Assembly (NCBI GenBank): GCA_951799445.1
Contig: OX637288.1
Span: forward strand, 49,903,104 to 49,967,103
Reading direction: 5' to 3'
Origin: Pseudisothecium myosuroides
Lineage: Eukaryota > Streptophyta > Bryopsida > Hypnales > Lembophyllaceae
Length of the DNA stretch: 64,000 nt
The notes beneath the pieces were generated by a model. It did no database searches. It was not told where the DNA came from and saw nothing but the letters and a program-made list of their open reading frames with translations. The position numbers and the translations under genes are program-made. Below, one piece after another: positions 36,601 through 49,570 of the stretch (position 1 is its first letter; each line of letters starts with the position of its first letter).

Positions 36601-39600
36601 AAGTAACATTGGAGCAAAGAGTGAGTCATTTTATAAATGGAATTTAGAAGCAGCAAGTCATGCATTTATTGTTAATTTCTACAATACTGTTTAATCATCA
36701 AATGCTCCTAAATGAACTGAACTTATTCTTGGCAAGTGTAGGCTAGATGAGGAGGCCAGCAGCAATCTGGAAGCGTCGTTGACTGCGAAGGAGAAGATCA
36801 TCTCTGAGCTCCACCATGAATTGCACCTTATGGAAACCACTTTGGCAAGTGAACGTGAGCAGCATGCTGCTGAAGTGAAGAAACTGAAAAAGCTTCTGAG
36901 TGAGAAGGTACAGAAATCGTTTTTGAGCAGTTGCTACCGTATTTTCAGCCTACAGTCCTACAGCAGAGAATTAATCAAGTCGTTGACACATTTGCATTCA
37001 TCAAGATCTGAACTTGGTGCAGGATGCCATCCTGAAAGAGCTCCAGCGGGAAATCACTGAAAGACCGACTACTAAGCAAGTGGAGGACTTGAGAAAGCAA
37101 GTCAAAATTTTGCAGGTCAGGGTTCATCTAATTTTACCTGAAATTCCACTTCCAATTTCATATATTCTCAACAGCTCTCACTTTTGTGTTGGAAAATCAT
37201 TTTTCTGATTTTCATTTGGTTGGTCGGTTATAAGTGTACAGGTAAAAGTATTAGGATAAGTATTCGTACAAATATACAGGTTATTTACTCGAGCTGTGAT
37301 TCGGTTCATATAAGCATTGCTTCAGTGCTCGTCACTGTATTTGGCCACTTTTACAATGGTTGCATCTGTATCAGTAGAAAGGAGAAATCATGTCCTACAT
37401 TTTTGAACGACAATATTTTTTGTTTTGGAAGTTACTGTAATCGAGTATTAGCTTTCCAGAGTGAACTTTTTAGTTTTAGTTTGGGCACCTAGGGTTAGAA
37501 AGAAAATACACTGAACGCACTGCACTGTCTTCGAACTGAACGTCTCCTGGAAATCTTTTCAGTTCGATACTGGATGCTGAAGTAGAATATGTGGGTGCAG
37601 GCGGTGGGTTACAATTCTGTGGAGGCAGAAGACTGGGAGATAGCCACCCGTGGTGAGGATATGGGGAAACTGGAGACACTGTTGCTTGACAAGAATCGCA
37701 AGATGGAGCATGAACTTACGCAAGTCAAGGTGCTTAATTTATTCCCAATCTTTGTTAATCTAGGATTTAGTTGCAAATTATAGGTTCACTCTTGTGTAGC
37801 TCATTTCTTTTTTGTTCAGTTTTTCAATTCGTCTTGAACAGGTCGTCTGTCATGTGTTACAGAGAACCCTGCTTTGCTGAATAAGAATGGAACAGTTTTA
37901 ACAGTTTAATTCATAAATGGGACAGGTTCAATTGTTGGAGAAGACCCAGATAACATTTGCTGCGGAACAGAAGGTTAATGATCTCGAGTCCAAGGTAGCA
38001 GAGCAGAAGACGCTGATCGTGAAGCTCGAAGAGGATATTCTAAAGGTTCTTTCTACATGCTTATCATTTTACTGTTTTGTTTAAGTTTTCTCTTCAAGTC
38101 TTAGATGGCAGAGCTCTTCCTGAATGAAACTAGCAATTTCTGGTATTGCTAGTATTTAAATTATTTGTTTAAGTACTGTATTTAAATTCCTTCATTCTTT
38201 ACTAGTGTCCTTTCCTATTGCTGGTAGTTTTGGATCCACGTAAGAGAGCTTCTCTGATCATCATATTGTATATTCTGTGTACAGGGCTACGGACCTTCAC
38301 ATGACCACCGGCATGCTAAGCAATCGGATGACTGGGATCTGCCTGATTCAGGAGTAACAGACTTACGGGAGGTACTTGATCCTCTTAGTGGGAAATTTTG
38401 AAGTGAATTATATGCTGCTGCCATTTTTGTGCATGTGTACGTGGGAGGGATATTACTTGACCTACAGTATTCAATGCCATCAGATGATTGGCCATGTAGA
38501 TATTGTCTATATTCTATTTGTCCTCTGTTTTACTTATAGATCTTCGACAGGCATGGTTTCCCAGCATTTCTCATGTGCTTGTGTTGTGATTGCTGGATGC
38601 AGAACAATGTGGGCGGAAAGTCAGTGGACGATGAAGAGCAGAACTCAATGTTGACAGTTATTTGTAGTCAACGTGATCGCTTTAGGCAGCGTTTACGGGA
38701 GACGGAGGAAGTATACCTTCTATCTTGATATGGTTCTTTTCCCTTTAGCAAATTGTGGACTTTAAATTACATAGATGTAAAGAGGTGTGCTCGTAGGTCC
38801 ACAAATTTTCTGTATTAACAATATATACTCTTTTGAGGGTGTGCAGGAGCTAAGGATGGCAAGGGATCGGTGTCAAACATTGACGGCAGACCTTGAACGA
38901 AGTAAAGCTGATAACGTGAAACTCTATGAGAAGATGCGTTTTGTACAGGACTACTCTCAAGACCGACCCAGTAAAGGACGATCAGGAAAGAAGGTACTCC
39001 TGGATGCAGGTTTTTTTGTCAATGATATCTCGAGGCATATATGTGACTCTGGCAGATTCTAAACGCTGACGACAGTTTCGTACTCCTTGAATGTGTTTGT
39101 AGCTTTGTAGCACACCTAGCTAATATTCCTTGACTGTGATTTACAGCGAGGGGAGGATCTGGAGTCAGGCATGAATGGAGACGTAGAGAGCAAATACAAG
39201 AAAATGTATGAAGATGACATAAATCCCTTCACAGCATTCTCCAAAAAGGTTCGTCTTTAATTTTCTTTGGATGTTATGAGCAGAAAAATCAGAATGTGTA
39301 GGACTTGCACTTGCTCTTCTATTCTTCTCAGGAAAGTACTGATGCTATTAGGGAGCTGCTATTTGAGGCGTTCTCTCCTGAATCTAGCAATTTAATCTTT
39401 AGTTCACCTGATCGTGAGCCATTGGAATTCACCAACTGCATCGTGAGAAACCAGGAGTCCATATTGTTCAATTGCTCTGAATGACTAATGATTAATGCCA
39501 AATGTTAAGTTCTCATACGTGCGCTTATACATGATCTCACAGGAGAAAGAGCGGAGATACAAGGAACTTGGAATTCGTGACAAAATCACTTTGACAAGTG

Positions 39601-39840
39601 GCCGCTTCCTTCTCGGGAATAAGTGATGAATCTGACTGTTGCTATGGTCCCTGCAAGTGTTTGAATTTGTCTAACTTTGAGCTTGTTTGCGGAAGTTTAG
39701 CATTGCTAGGCGGGAAAGACTCATGCAACTGTGGACCTTTGTACAGGTATGCCCGGACGTTTATTTTCTTCTACTCCATCGGCCTCCATATGTTGGTGTT
39801 CGCAAGCATGTACAGATTTTCGAGCTTAAGTCACAGGTAA
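33640..39840 (+). CDS. CASP: Golgi protein CASP (CDP/Cux alternatively spliced product homologue), 18 exons
   Basis: The exons are 33640-33748, 34241-34351, 34506-34684, 34968-35117, 35380-35468, 35619-35728, 35846-35940, 36288-36346, 36742-36907, 37023-37115, 37601-37729, 37926-38045, 38285-38371, 38603-38710, 38847-38993, 39147-39248, 39543-39622 and 39747-39840. All are GT-AG and in phase, giving 675 residues against about 690 in seed plants. It has a long coiled coil from about residue 40 to 600 (KGYQEEVDNLTKRAKFGENA, NQQATLRRLEERN, MEEKIKEIVEMKQR). The CASP C-terminus follows (SKYKKMYEDDINPF, SGRFLLGNKYARTF) and then one membrane span (FFYSIGLHMLVFASMYRF). CASP is a tail-anchored golgin that tethers vesicles at the Golgi. 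The ending SLSHR-stop lacks the longer seed-plant tail. A donor-like CAG/GTAA at the stop means a spliced alternative end is possible. Confidence 0.96.
34770..34866 (+). ncRNA. Near-perfect 35-bp hairpin in CASP intron 3
   Basis: Arms 34,770-34,804 and 34,832-34,866 are complementary over 35 bp. The single difference is a G-U pair in RNA. The loop is 27 nt. It lies wholly inside intron 3 and on the transcribed strand. Such a helix could be cut by a Dicer-like enzyme, as for a young intronic microRNA, or could be a small inverted duplication. No expression evidence can be seen. Confidence 0.45.
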
Positions 39841-42720
39841 TCCTGGGTTTTACTGTTTGTTTCGCACGTTACTCACTTTGACCAGAGTTTGATGGCCTCC
39901 CCTGGTGCTCCAGGACAATGTTTTCAGTAGTGAATTGTTACATGAGTTTGAAAGTAGATTGAATTCTGAATGGTCGCTTGTGCTGGGGTTGGCAGTGCAA
40001 TCAAAGACCGAGAGATGGAATACAAGATGGCTGCGGCTGAAAATATCAGAGAGTACCTTCAAGCCAATTTAACTAGCTCTATACTGTAGCTGCTGCACTG
40101 TTGTGGATTTCATCTTTTCTCCAAAGAGCGCTGACATCATCTGCAAGAGGTTGTGGCCGACTCTCTAGTCTTAGATAATTGGCATACATGGGCTGCGTTA
40201 CATTTTGGGACGCTTAACTCAGGTCTATTAGTCCCTCTAGTAGAGCTTTGTCATGATTCATTTGTATATTCAATTATGGTACCGATCATGGTGGGCATTC
40301 CAGGTCGGTGCCTATCTTTGTAAAAATGAAACCTGCCTAGGCCAAGAAATAGGGTGAAGATAGTGGCCCTTTCGAATTTCAAAGTGGAATCATTTGTGCC
40401 TGAGGAACACAAAGTTGCTCCGTAAGGTGCAAACACAATGCCACGAGCTCACGCCTTTCTGAATCATCACTCCGCACATAATATTACCACGTGACAACTG
40501 TATTCGTTACCAAGAAACATTGGATTCAAATCTAGGTAAAAACTTCTGCTTAGAATTGGTTCACAGTAAAACCGTTCTTGTATACTAGCTCACCAACTTT
40601 GTACAATTGCTGATAATTGACAAACTATCGTGCAGCTACAGTTGGCACATCTCGTAAGTTTTTACCGTAGATTAGAGCAGCTCCCTTCAACATGCCTTCA
40701 ACAAAAGTTCCAATACACGCCTCGTTGTGAAGGTGCATATGCAGGGGTGTTGGCATAGCGAGAGTCTTCACTGCTCTATTCCTCGTGCAACTCTTTCAAT
40801 ATGATTTCTGGAATGTCAGGATGTAAGGTAGAAACACCCAAAAGCATCCTTGTTCCCATTCTTGTATCGTAGACTACCACTAAATGTGTCCTTAGACTTT
40901 TGTTAATGTGTCCTACAAATGGTTAACTCTTAACTCTAATTTGTTGATGAAGAACACATACTTAACTTTGATTTGTTGACTATTGATTTTTGCAAATTTC
41001 AGTTTGGGTTCACTTATGTGACAGTTTTAGTGGTCTAGGGAGCCGGCTTTTTGAAAAATCATAGACTTTATATACTACATTCAAAAAATCTATTTTTTTT
41101 AAAAATATTCATGATTTTCACTTGCAAATACTACAAAAACATTATTTTTAGGATAAGGTGCCTCCAACTATGCTGAATTGCTAGTATGGATGGTATGGGG
41201 TGTTTCCACCATATGCATGTGAATATCAGCGTGCGAGATTTGGATGGATGCCAATAGAATGGTGACATCCATTTTAACTAAAATCCAACAAGATTCTGTT
41301 GACAATCTTTGATGAACCACCCATAGTCAACCACTTAAGCGACTCCACGCATGTTTGGGAGGAGGAGGAGGAGGCAATGTAAATTTTTAGCATTGTAGAA
41401 AGATATAAATCATGGGCATTGCCAATTTTTAGTGGTCTTTTCCTTTAAACTCATATTATTATAAGTTTTGGAAGTCAAAAGTTGTCTTAAACCTATATCC
41501 AATGTATAGACTCTTGCAATTCCGATCATTCAAGAACTACTTTCCCGCATAGTACTTTTGGACATGTGTCATGGGGTGATTGCAAAAAACACCTGTCTTA
41601 TTTTTCGTCACATGTTCAATGCAGAAGTTGTTTTGTGCCATAAGTACTGTAAAAATGATTGATTGAACATAAAATTCAAAAGTAAGCTTTCTATATCAAT
41701 AGAAAATGCACTTGATTTATTTCAATTATTTCAAAATTAATTCAATAGGTAAAATTGAATTTTGAATATATGTCACACATGCAGTTTTGGTGTTTTTTAG
41801 TACTATCGAGTACTTTTTTTTAAGAGTTACGTTGTTAGATTTGGTAGGCTAGCTTTTCAAAAAGATATACACCTTCTCAGGAGAAGAATTTCTAAAAACA
41901 TGTTCCAAGTGTATTTTACATTGGCCTAAAGTGTGCTATATTCAGATTAAATTTATGTTGAATTAAAAATGTTTTTTTAGTTCTAGCTTTGATCTTCCTA
42001 CTTTGCTCTTAGTTGGCAACAACGGCCACTTTTAAAATGAATTTTTAAGTTCATTTCTTAATTTTTCAAAATAGAAATGTGGAAGTCTCATTTTCTAGGA
42101 TAAATTATAGCTTGTGGCTCAAAATAGTACTTCAAGGTACACAAAATTACTCAATAGTACTGGCAGTATGTCCTATCTAGCAATGTAAATTGTTTTTTTT
42201 ATAGCAAATTAAGTATTTCCATCCATTTTTGTCATCGAATGATGAACATCGCATGTTGTCAAAATAGTAAATTTGAAATCCAATTGACCATCCAGATTTT
42301 GTGTTCCATGCCTCCAATAGTACTGAAGGCAACTCGTAGTACAAAAAGTATTAAAAGGCTAAAAATAAAAAAATACAACAAATAATACAAATGTTTCTTG
42401 CAATCACCCCATGATCTTATTAGTCCCAACTTTGAAAAGGAAAAAAAACAATTCAAGCTTCAGTTGGAAATATGTTCCAGCCTTTGTTGGAAATAACTGC
42501 ATCCTATAGGTTGCGTATGGCTCCCTGGTCAATAATGGGTTGTCCTACTATGGGACAAGTAGTTTAGAATGCCATTTTGGACAATTAGTTGTTCATTTGG
42601 ACAAAGGTGCTAATTTGACAACTCAAATATGGCATGAAGCTATATATGGGCTGATCCTATTAGCATGCCATATTGCAGCAACCAAAGTTGCATTGCGCTT
42701 GCCAAAAATACCAATAGTAT
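39841..42720. other. Intergenic DNA downstream of CASP
   Basis: Contains the CASP 3' end and AT-rich DNA. No further gene was recognised. A diverged inverted relative of the 26.8-kb Harbinger-like MITE lies at about 40,990-41,215 (GTGCCTCCAACTATGCTGAA against the inverted block at 26,850). Confidence 0.5.
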
Positions 42721-42722
42721 AG

Positions 42723-42907
42723 TAGAACCTCTCTAAGTCAATCCTCTATAAGCAAATAAACCTCCCTAATTGGTCTTGTCAGACCAGTCCCAGACTTGTC
42801 CATATAACAAAAATTATGACTAAAAATGACGCTCCAAAACCAAATAAACCTTTCTATTTGATCTTAAACCAAATGGTCTAGGACCTACCGGTTTAGAGAA
42901 GTTCTAT
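42723..42907. mobile_element. Short mariner-like MITE
   Basis: The ends GAACCTCTCTAA and TTTAGAGAAGTTC are inverted repeats within TA on both sides. At about 185 bp with no ORF, it looks like the plant mariner-type MITEs with AGAACCTCT ends. Confidence 0.65.
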
Positions 42908-44559
42908 TGTGCAAACTGCATAGACCTAACAACTTTAGCACGAGAATTATTCCTGCAGTGATACCATGAGGAAGAGACTTGGCAAGATATATTCAATAGA
43001 TAATTGCAACTCTATTAGCAAACTAGGTTCCCAAAACGAGAGATCTAACACAAATAACAAGAAAGAAAATGACCAAACCTTGGAAAACTCGGGGTTAGAA
43101 CGACACTAGTCTTTTATCTTGAAAGGCCTAGCCTATGACCACAGAGTTGAAGGTTAAATTCCATCATTTTATGTGCTCCCATTTAGAAACTAAATGTTAA
43201 TGTAGCAACTACATGTGAATGGAAAATTTTATATGCTCACATTTAGCAACTACAAGTTAATGTAGCAACTACATGTTAATGGAAAATTTTATTTTCATTT
43301 TTTGAAGATGAAATTACATGTCTTCTTTATTTTTTAAAAATAGATTCTTTTACAGAAAATTATTTTTTTTTTAGAATTTTTGAAAAAAAGTGAAGAAAAA
43401 TCATATCAAATAGAAAATTACTTCAAAAAAATTAAAATTTTTACCGCATGTGTATATCATAGTGAAAGACATCATAGTGTAAACATGATTTTTGTGTCAT
43501 TCTGTGATTAGAATTCAATGGACATTATAAATACATCCAAAGTTTGAATTGCAATAAAATATTCAATTTTAGGATTTTTTTCAAATTCAAATTGGAGTAG
43601 AAATTAGAGTAGATGATCTTCATTTCATTAGTTGGGCTAGAATTCAAAAAGTTTCATTTTTGTGGAGAAAGTTTAGATTTAGAACATGGAGCAATAACTT
43701 CCCAAAATACACTAAAATAGCGTATTTTGTGATCCATTTATTTTACTAATTTCTCTTTTTTGTGATGACAGATACCAACAAGACTAAAAACTCAACTTTA
43801 TGGTCTTCATAACCCACCATAAAAGGTCAATAAGAAAAATTTGGATGAAAATGTACTGCCAATCTTTGTCTAGCTCATTTGAGTGTCATCCAAAATGGTG
43901 CTTGCAACATTACATGCAAGGTTAAGCACGTATACAATGGCCTTCACGTTAGTCATGCACTCAACCTTCTTCACCAAAAGGGTATCCAAACTACAAACTA
44001 CTCAATCTACTACAAATTACAATCATCATGATACAATTATTTTTGACCCCTAAAGGACCAAAGAGCACACTTTGGGCGTTTGAGAACTCGAGCAGGCTCT
44101 ATTGACTTCATAATTTGGAAGTTTCGCATGAAATTTTTAAAGTGAATGCTACTCATTATAATCTATGTGTGAAGCTTTGTTTCATGTTATTCTGATAAAT
44201 ATTGCTAAAGTTAATTTTTTTTTAAATTTCAATGTCAATGTAGACAACTAAAAAATACATTCTAAAAAATTGAACCATTCAATTTCAAATAATGAAGTAA
44301 AAGTTATGAAGAGTTTTATTTTGTGAGCAATGAAATTAGAAAAAAATACTAAGTCATCTTTTACTCTTAATTTTGAAAACTTTCAATTAAATATTGAAAT
44401 ATATAATATTAATTTTTTACCAAAATATTTTCACCATTGTGATTAATAATTCTCAATTTTTTGTAAAAGTTATTAGTATATTAGTTTTTACTTTCACTAA
44501 ATAGTTTAAAGTTTCCATTCATTTCAATATAAAGTTTTTTTTCATTTAAAAAATTAATT
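42908..44559. other. Intergenic DNA without a recognised gene
   Basis: AT-rich. A decayed TTAA-element end (TTGA then CCCCTAAAGGACC) sits at 44,043. Two short direct repeats, built on ACTACATGTTAATG- and GGAAAATTTTAT-type units, lie at about 43,200-43,290. Confidence 0.45.
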
Positions 44560-44706
44560 AATTTTTTTTATCCTTTCATTCAACTATCCCCACAATTCAA
44601 GCCTTGCAATTTGCTAAAAAAATTTATTTTTTATTTCTTCCGGCCAGCATTCTCCATTGTCCGAGAACTTACAACCCTAGCCGCAGGGCTCGTTTTTCTT
44701 CTAATG
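44560..44706. repeat. Fragment of the 19.6-kb MITE family
   Basis: Carries CAATTTGCTA, CGGCCAGCATTCTCC, CGAGAACTTACAACCC, GCAGGGCTCG and the closing CTTCTAATGG, in the same order as 19,910-20,042. Confidence 0.6.
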
Positions 44707-45049
44707 GAATAACTTCATATGGCTTAAAACAAATGAAATAAAACTGAGTGGCACCCCTTGTAGTCTCACACTTAAAAATGAAATAAGTAAATCCATACCG
44801 AATTGCATTACACAACATTTGACAAAAGCTCTATTGTACTCTTCTTAGTGAAGATAGCTTCACTTGTTACTAGTAGAGGACTGAAAACTAGTACTTGAAG
44901 ATGAAAGAGAGGAATTTGCCCTAACAATGTCAATACCTTGCATTGTTAAGAAGTCTAACAACAAATATTAAAAGCATACCTTTTTGGAATGCCATTTACA
45001 AAATATAGTAATAAGTAAAAATGAGCTAATACTAGCACTTTACTAGGTA

Positions 45050-45142
45050 TATTCCCTCCGTCTCAAAAGAAATCTATGGTACTTCCATAGTTTCCCACAA
45101 GAATTAAAAAATCACGGATTTATTTTGAGATAAAGAGGGTAT
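45050..45142. mobile_element. Stowaway-type MITE
   Basis: Starts at TTCCCTCCGTCTCAAAA and ends at TTTTGAGATAAAGAGGGTA, which are inverted to each other and flanked by TA. It is about 92 bp. The CCCTCCGTCTC end is the well-known Stowaway signature. A decayed relative of the right half occurs at about 3,755-3,785. Confidence 0.8.
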
Positions 45143-45629
45143 TACAATCATTTCCAATGCTTTTGCACAATAAAGAACTCCTTATTAAACTACAAATGCT
45201 TTGGGGAAACAAGTGAAGTTATTATTTACTGCATCATGGAGAATTAAAAACAAGATACATGAATATATATTTTTCACATATTCATATCCTTCATAGTATC
45301 CTACAAAAAAACCATTTGATCCTTTAGATATAAATAATGAGGAATCTATTAAATAATGCCAAATTGAAATAGGTTTGTATTGTCTAACATTGGTTTCAAA
45401 TTAGACGTTGTGTTGAATGGGGCATGTCAAATATTGTCTTAAACATGTGCCTAATTTATTAGATAACCTACTCCAAATATTTTCAAATATCTCCATATAT
45501 TTTAGACCAACTATTCTAAACCATATATTTTTGTGTGAAAAATTGGGACCTAGGTACTTGACATCTTACACTTCATGTTTGACACTACATTTTCATATCT
45601 AGTAGAACAACCATAAATTAAATTCTTGG

Positions 45630-46400
45630 TTAACCCTCAGGGGACACTTGGAATTTTGGGCAAGCTCATGTAACCTCAATTTTTGACAAGATTTTTTGAA
45701 TTTTTTTTCAAGATAGGAAATCACATTATCTTTCTGAAAATATAATTTTTATTTCAATTGGGTTCCCAAAAGCAAAACTTATGCCACCCTAAGTCCCAAA
45801 AGTGTTTTTCGGACAGAACCAAAAATATACAAAAAATTGAATTTTTTTAGTTTTTAATTTTTTTTCTCAAAGAATATGTTTTTGTCTACATCCGAAGCTT
45901 TGATTCATTCTATTTGGACTAATAAAGAGAAAGTTATGGCCAATCTTCTTTTGGGGGCAATTTAAGCATCATTTTGACTAGGTTAAGTTTGTTTGCAAGA
46001 ACAATCTCACCATTAGGATTATGGTGATTCAATTCCATCTTAGAGTTATTACCAATATAGTGTTTTGTTCAATCTTGGACCTACTTCTACTTAATAAATT
46101 TTTTGGTAAATGAAAATGAAGTGTGTATTTTTTGAATTTTTTTTCTACAGCTTTCAACTCAAATGGTCAATATAAAAAAATATTAAATTCAAAGTTTGTA
46201 GTGCAATTTTTTTTACAAATGGCGGTCAAAGTCATATGACATTGTAGGCCTGCATTCAAAAAAGGTTTTTTTTCAACTTTAAATGCTAATATCTTCCAAT
46301 CAATACAGTCAAACTTCATGAAATTTTTACCACATGATTGAAACAAGTGAGGTACAAGATCCTATGATTAGACTCTAAAAAAATATGTTTTTTTATAGTA
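45630..46400. mobile_element. TTAA-family element, partial copy
   Basis: TTAA plus CCCTCAGGGGACACTTGG, then the family blocks for GATTCATT (45,902), AGAAAGTTATGG (45,928), TCTCACCATTAGGATTATG (46,007) and the inverted GATCCTATGATTAGA block (46,361). Its right end is lost. It shows the same order as 4,423-4,890. Confidence 0.65.
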
Positions 46401-46510
46401 TAAAGTAATATACAGATTTGTGGTTGGATATACAAATTTGTGTAGATTCTTTGGTTGCACTATAAGAGAAAAGGGTATTTTAAGTGAGTTTTAAAGTATA
46501 GTCCTAGACA

Positions 46511-46626
46511 TAAGATTGTAAATAGTGACCTTTTAGGAGATTTTGAGCCAAATTTTACTAAAAACACATGTGTTTCTAGTAAAATTTTGCTGAAAATTTC
46601 CTTAAAGGTCACTATTTATAATCTTA
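46511..46626. repeat. 116-bp palindrome
   Basis: Two arms of about 55 bp pair through a centre ACACATGTGT. The ends read TAAGATTGTAAATAGTGACC and its complement. It is followed by about 270 bp of loose tandem units around GGTCATTA and TTATAATCTTAA (46,600-46,880). The core recurs at 1-85. Confidence 0.75.
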
Positions 46627-46959
46627 TAGTCATTAGTTATAATCTTAAAGATCATTATTGGTCACAATCTTAAAGGTCATTACTTATAATGGTCATTATT
46701 GGTCATAATCTTAAATTTCACTATTTATCTTAATCTTATAGTCATTACTTATAATCTTAAAGGTCATTATTAGTCATAATTTTAAAGGTCATAATTTATC
46801 TTAATCTTGTAGTCATTACTTATAATCTTAAAGGTCATCATTTATAATCTTAATCTTAAAGGTCATTACTAATGATTTCTAGTTTTCATTACTAACTTCA
46901 ATCTTAAAAAACGTTCAATCTCAAGAGAGGGCAATATTTAATCAAATAGTAAGGCCAAC

Positions 46960-49570
46960 CATTTGATTGTCGATTGAACAACAATAAAGAGGATTGATGA
47001 TTGAATGAAAGTTGATTGAATGTCAATAAATCTCCATTCTACGGAAAATTATAGATTTTTTAAAATAAAAAATAAAAAATAGAATTAAATTATCTTTTAT
47101 TTTGGAAAAAACATAACTTTTACATCAAATTTCCAAAAGACACAAAACAAAGTCCTTGCATTCTTTTGTGCCTAAAACTTTTTGTTTATATAAAGAACGC
47201 AACCTCTCACACTCAAGTATGAATGTTATTGAATTACAAAGCTTTAATCCATTAAAGAATTAAAAAAATACTTTTACTTTTATTTTGGTTGTGGCAAGGT
47301 GCCACAGGGCACACTAGCCTATGCATTAAATTAGGTTGTTTGATTTGTTTGTTTGATAGGTTGAGATGTGATCAACCGGCGTAAGGCATTACAGTTGCAT
47401 TCTTCGTGCCATTGAAAAGTTCTTTACTAGGAAGGGTGCATGGACTTTGTTTCATGGTGTTTGGACCTATAGTATAAAAGTTATTGAACTTCTAAGTTTT
47501 TACGAATTCAAAAATTGAATTAGAATTGCATATTCAAATGCCCTTGTATTTCTTTCTGCATGAAGCTACCTATTTGTGCCAATTTGGTGGAGTTTGGACT
47601 TATGATATAAAAGTTATGGATTTAAAAATAAATAAAAATTAAATTAAATTATCTTTTATTTAAAACCCCCCATAACTTTCACATGTTCAAATGCCACAAA
47701 ATAAAGTCCTTTGCACTCCTTTGTACATAGAGCTTTCTTTTTGTTCTAATTTTGTAGCATGTGGACCTAAGTTGTGAAAGTTATGAATTTTTAGCATGTG
47801 TTATGAAAGTTATGAAAGTTATGAATTTGTAGCATGTGGACCTAAGTTATGAATTTTTATAAATTAAACAATTGAATTAAATTATCTTTTAAAAAAAAAT
47901 CCATAACTTTCACATTGCATGTTCAAACACCACAAAACAAAGACTTGCACTCCTTTGTGCATAAAGCTTCCTATTTCAAGAACACAATCTCTCACACTAC
48001 GATGTGAAAGTTTTTATGATTAAAAAATTAGAAATTTATTTTTACTTTTATTTTGGTTGTGGCAATGGCATAGTGCACACTAGTCTATAATTTAAATTAA
48101 GTTGTTTGTTTGTTTTGCTTTATTTGTTTGACACAATGAAATCTAAGAAACGATGAGATCTAAAAAATTGTGAGTCCCACGGCTACATTCTTGGTATTGT
48201 TGGAAAGCTTTCTACGAAGAGGGGTGCAAGGGCTTTGTGTTCTTTGTGTTTGGACCTTTGGTGTGAAATTTATGGATTTCCGAATGATTTTTAAATTAAA
48301 AAAATGAATTAAATTATCTCCTATTTTGAAAAAATGATAAATTTCAAATCACAAGTCAAAATGCCACAAAACAAAGCCCTTAAATCTTTTGTATATAAAG
48401 CATTCTATTTGTACAAGAATGCAATTTTTACACTGCGACAAAGTCCTTGCACTCTTCCGTTGTTTTATGACATTCCTACTTACAGTAGAAAAGATATTGA
48501 GTTTCAAAGTTTTTAAAACATATGAATTAATAAACAAGAAAATTACTTTCACTTTTATTTTGAATGTGGCAACGGCACGAGGCACACTAATCTTTACTTT
48601 AAATTAGGTTGTTTTATATGTTGAGGTCTAAAAAATTGTAAATCTTTGGGCATCATTTTTAGTACCGTTGGAATGCCTTTTGCAAGGAAGGATACATGGA
48701 CTTTATTTTGTAGTATTTGGGCCTATGATGTGGAAGTTATAGAATTTCAAAGTTTTCAGAAATCATAAAATTGAATTAAATTATCTTTTATTTTGGAAAA
48801 AACCATGACTTTCACATCACAGGTCCAAACACCATGAAACAAAGCTTTTGCACTCATTTATGCAGAGCTTTCTATTTGTGCTAGTTCTGTGGCGTTCGGA
48901 CCTACAAAATTAAAGTTGTTGATTTTTAAAAATTAAACAATTGAGTTAAATTATCTTTTAATTTTGAAAAACTATAAATTTCACATGGCATATTTAAACG
49001 CTACAAAACAAAATATTCTTTTGTACATAGAGTTTTGTATTTGTGTCAAGAACGTAGCCTCTCACACTATAGTGTGAAAGTTATTGAATTTCAAAGTTTT
49101 AATGAATTAAAAAATTAGAAAATTATTTTTACTTTTATTTTGGATGTTGGCACACTATTAGGTTGTTTGTTTTGTTTGATATGTTGAGATCTAAAAAACT
49201 TTCAATCCCCCACTATGTTTTCGGTACCATTGGGGAGCCTTCAATGAAAAGGAGTGCAAGAACTTTGTTTCATGGCCTTTGGACCCACGGTTTCAAAGTT
49301 TTTACAAATTAGGAAATTGAATTACCTTTAATTTCACAATAAATTTCACATTGCATATCCAAATGCCACAAAATAGAGCCTTTGTACTCCTTTGTGCACA
49401 AAACTTTCTATTTGTATCGAGAACACAAACTCTCATCGCAACAAAGCTCTTCTACTCCTTTATGCATTACAAATATTGAATTTCAAAGTTATTATATACA
49501 AATTAAAAAACTAGAAAACTAATTTTAATTTGGCTGTGGCAACAATACAAGGCACACTAGTTTCACAAAG
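46960..49570. repeat. Diverged tandem array, about 2.6 kb
   Basis: A unit with blocks TTAAATTATCTTTTATTT, ATAACTTTCACAT, CACAAAACAAAG, TTTGTGC, CTCTCACACT, TTTTACTTTTATTTTGG, a GTGGCAA block and GGCACACTA repeats head to tail. The GGCACACTA landmark falls at about 47,308, 48,075, 48,585, 49,150 and 49,553, so the spacing is irregular (about 0.4-0.77 kb). The units are heavily diverged. It is satellite-like and no gene was seen. Confidence 0.7.

Noticed and set aside
39330..39450. Exon-like stretch after CTCAG in CASP intron 16
   Set aside because: Has no counterpart in CASP proteins and is not needed for phase. Exon 17 joins well without it.
46600..46880. CRISPR-like repeated units
   Set aside because: Units are irregular in length and sequence without unique spacers, and the genome is eukaryotic. 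Simple tandem decay of an AT-rich repeat.
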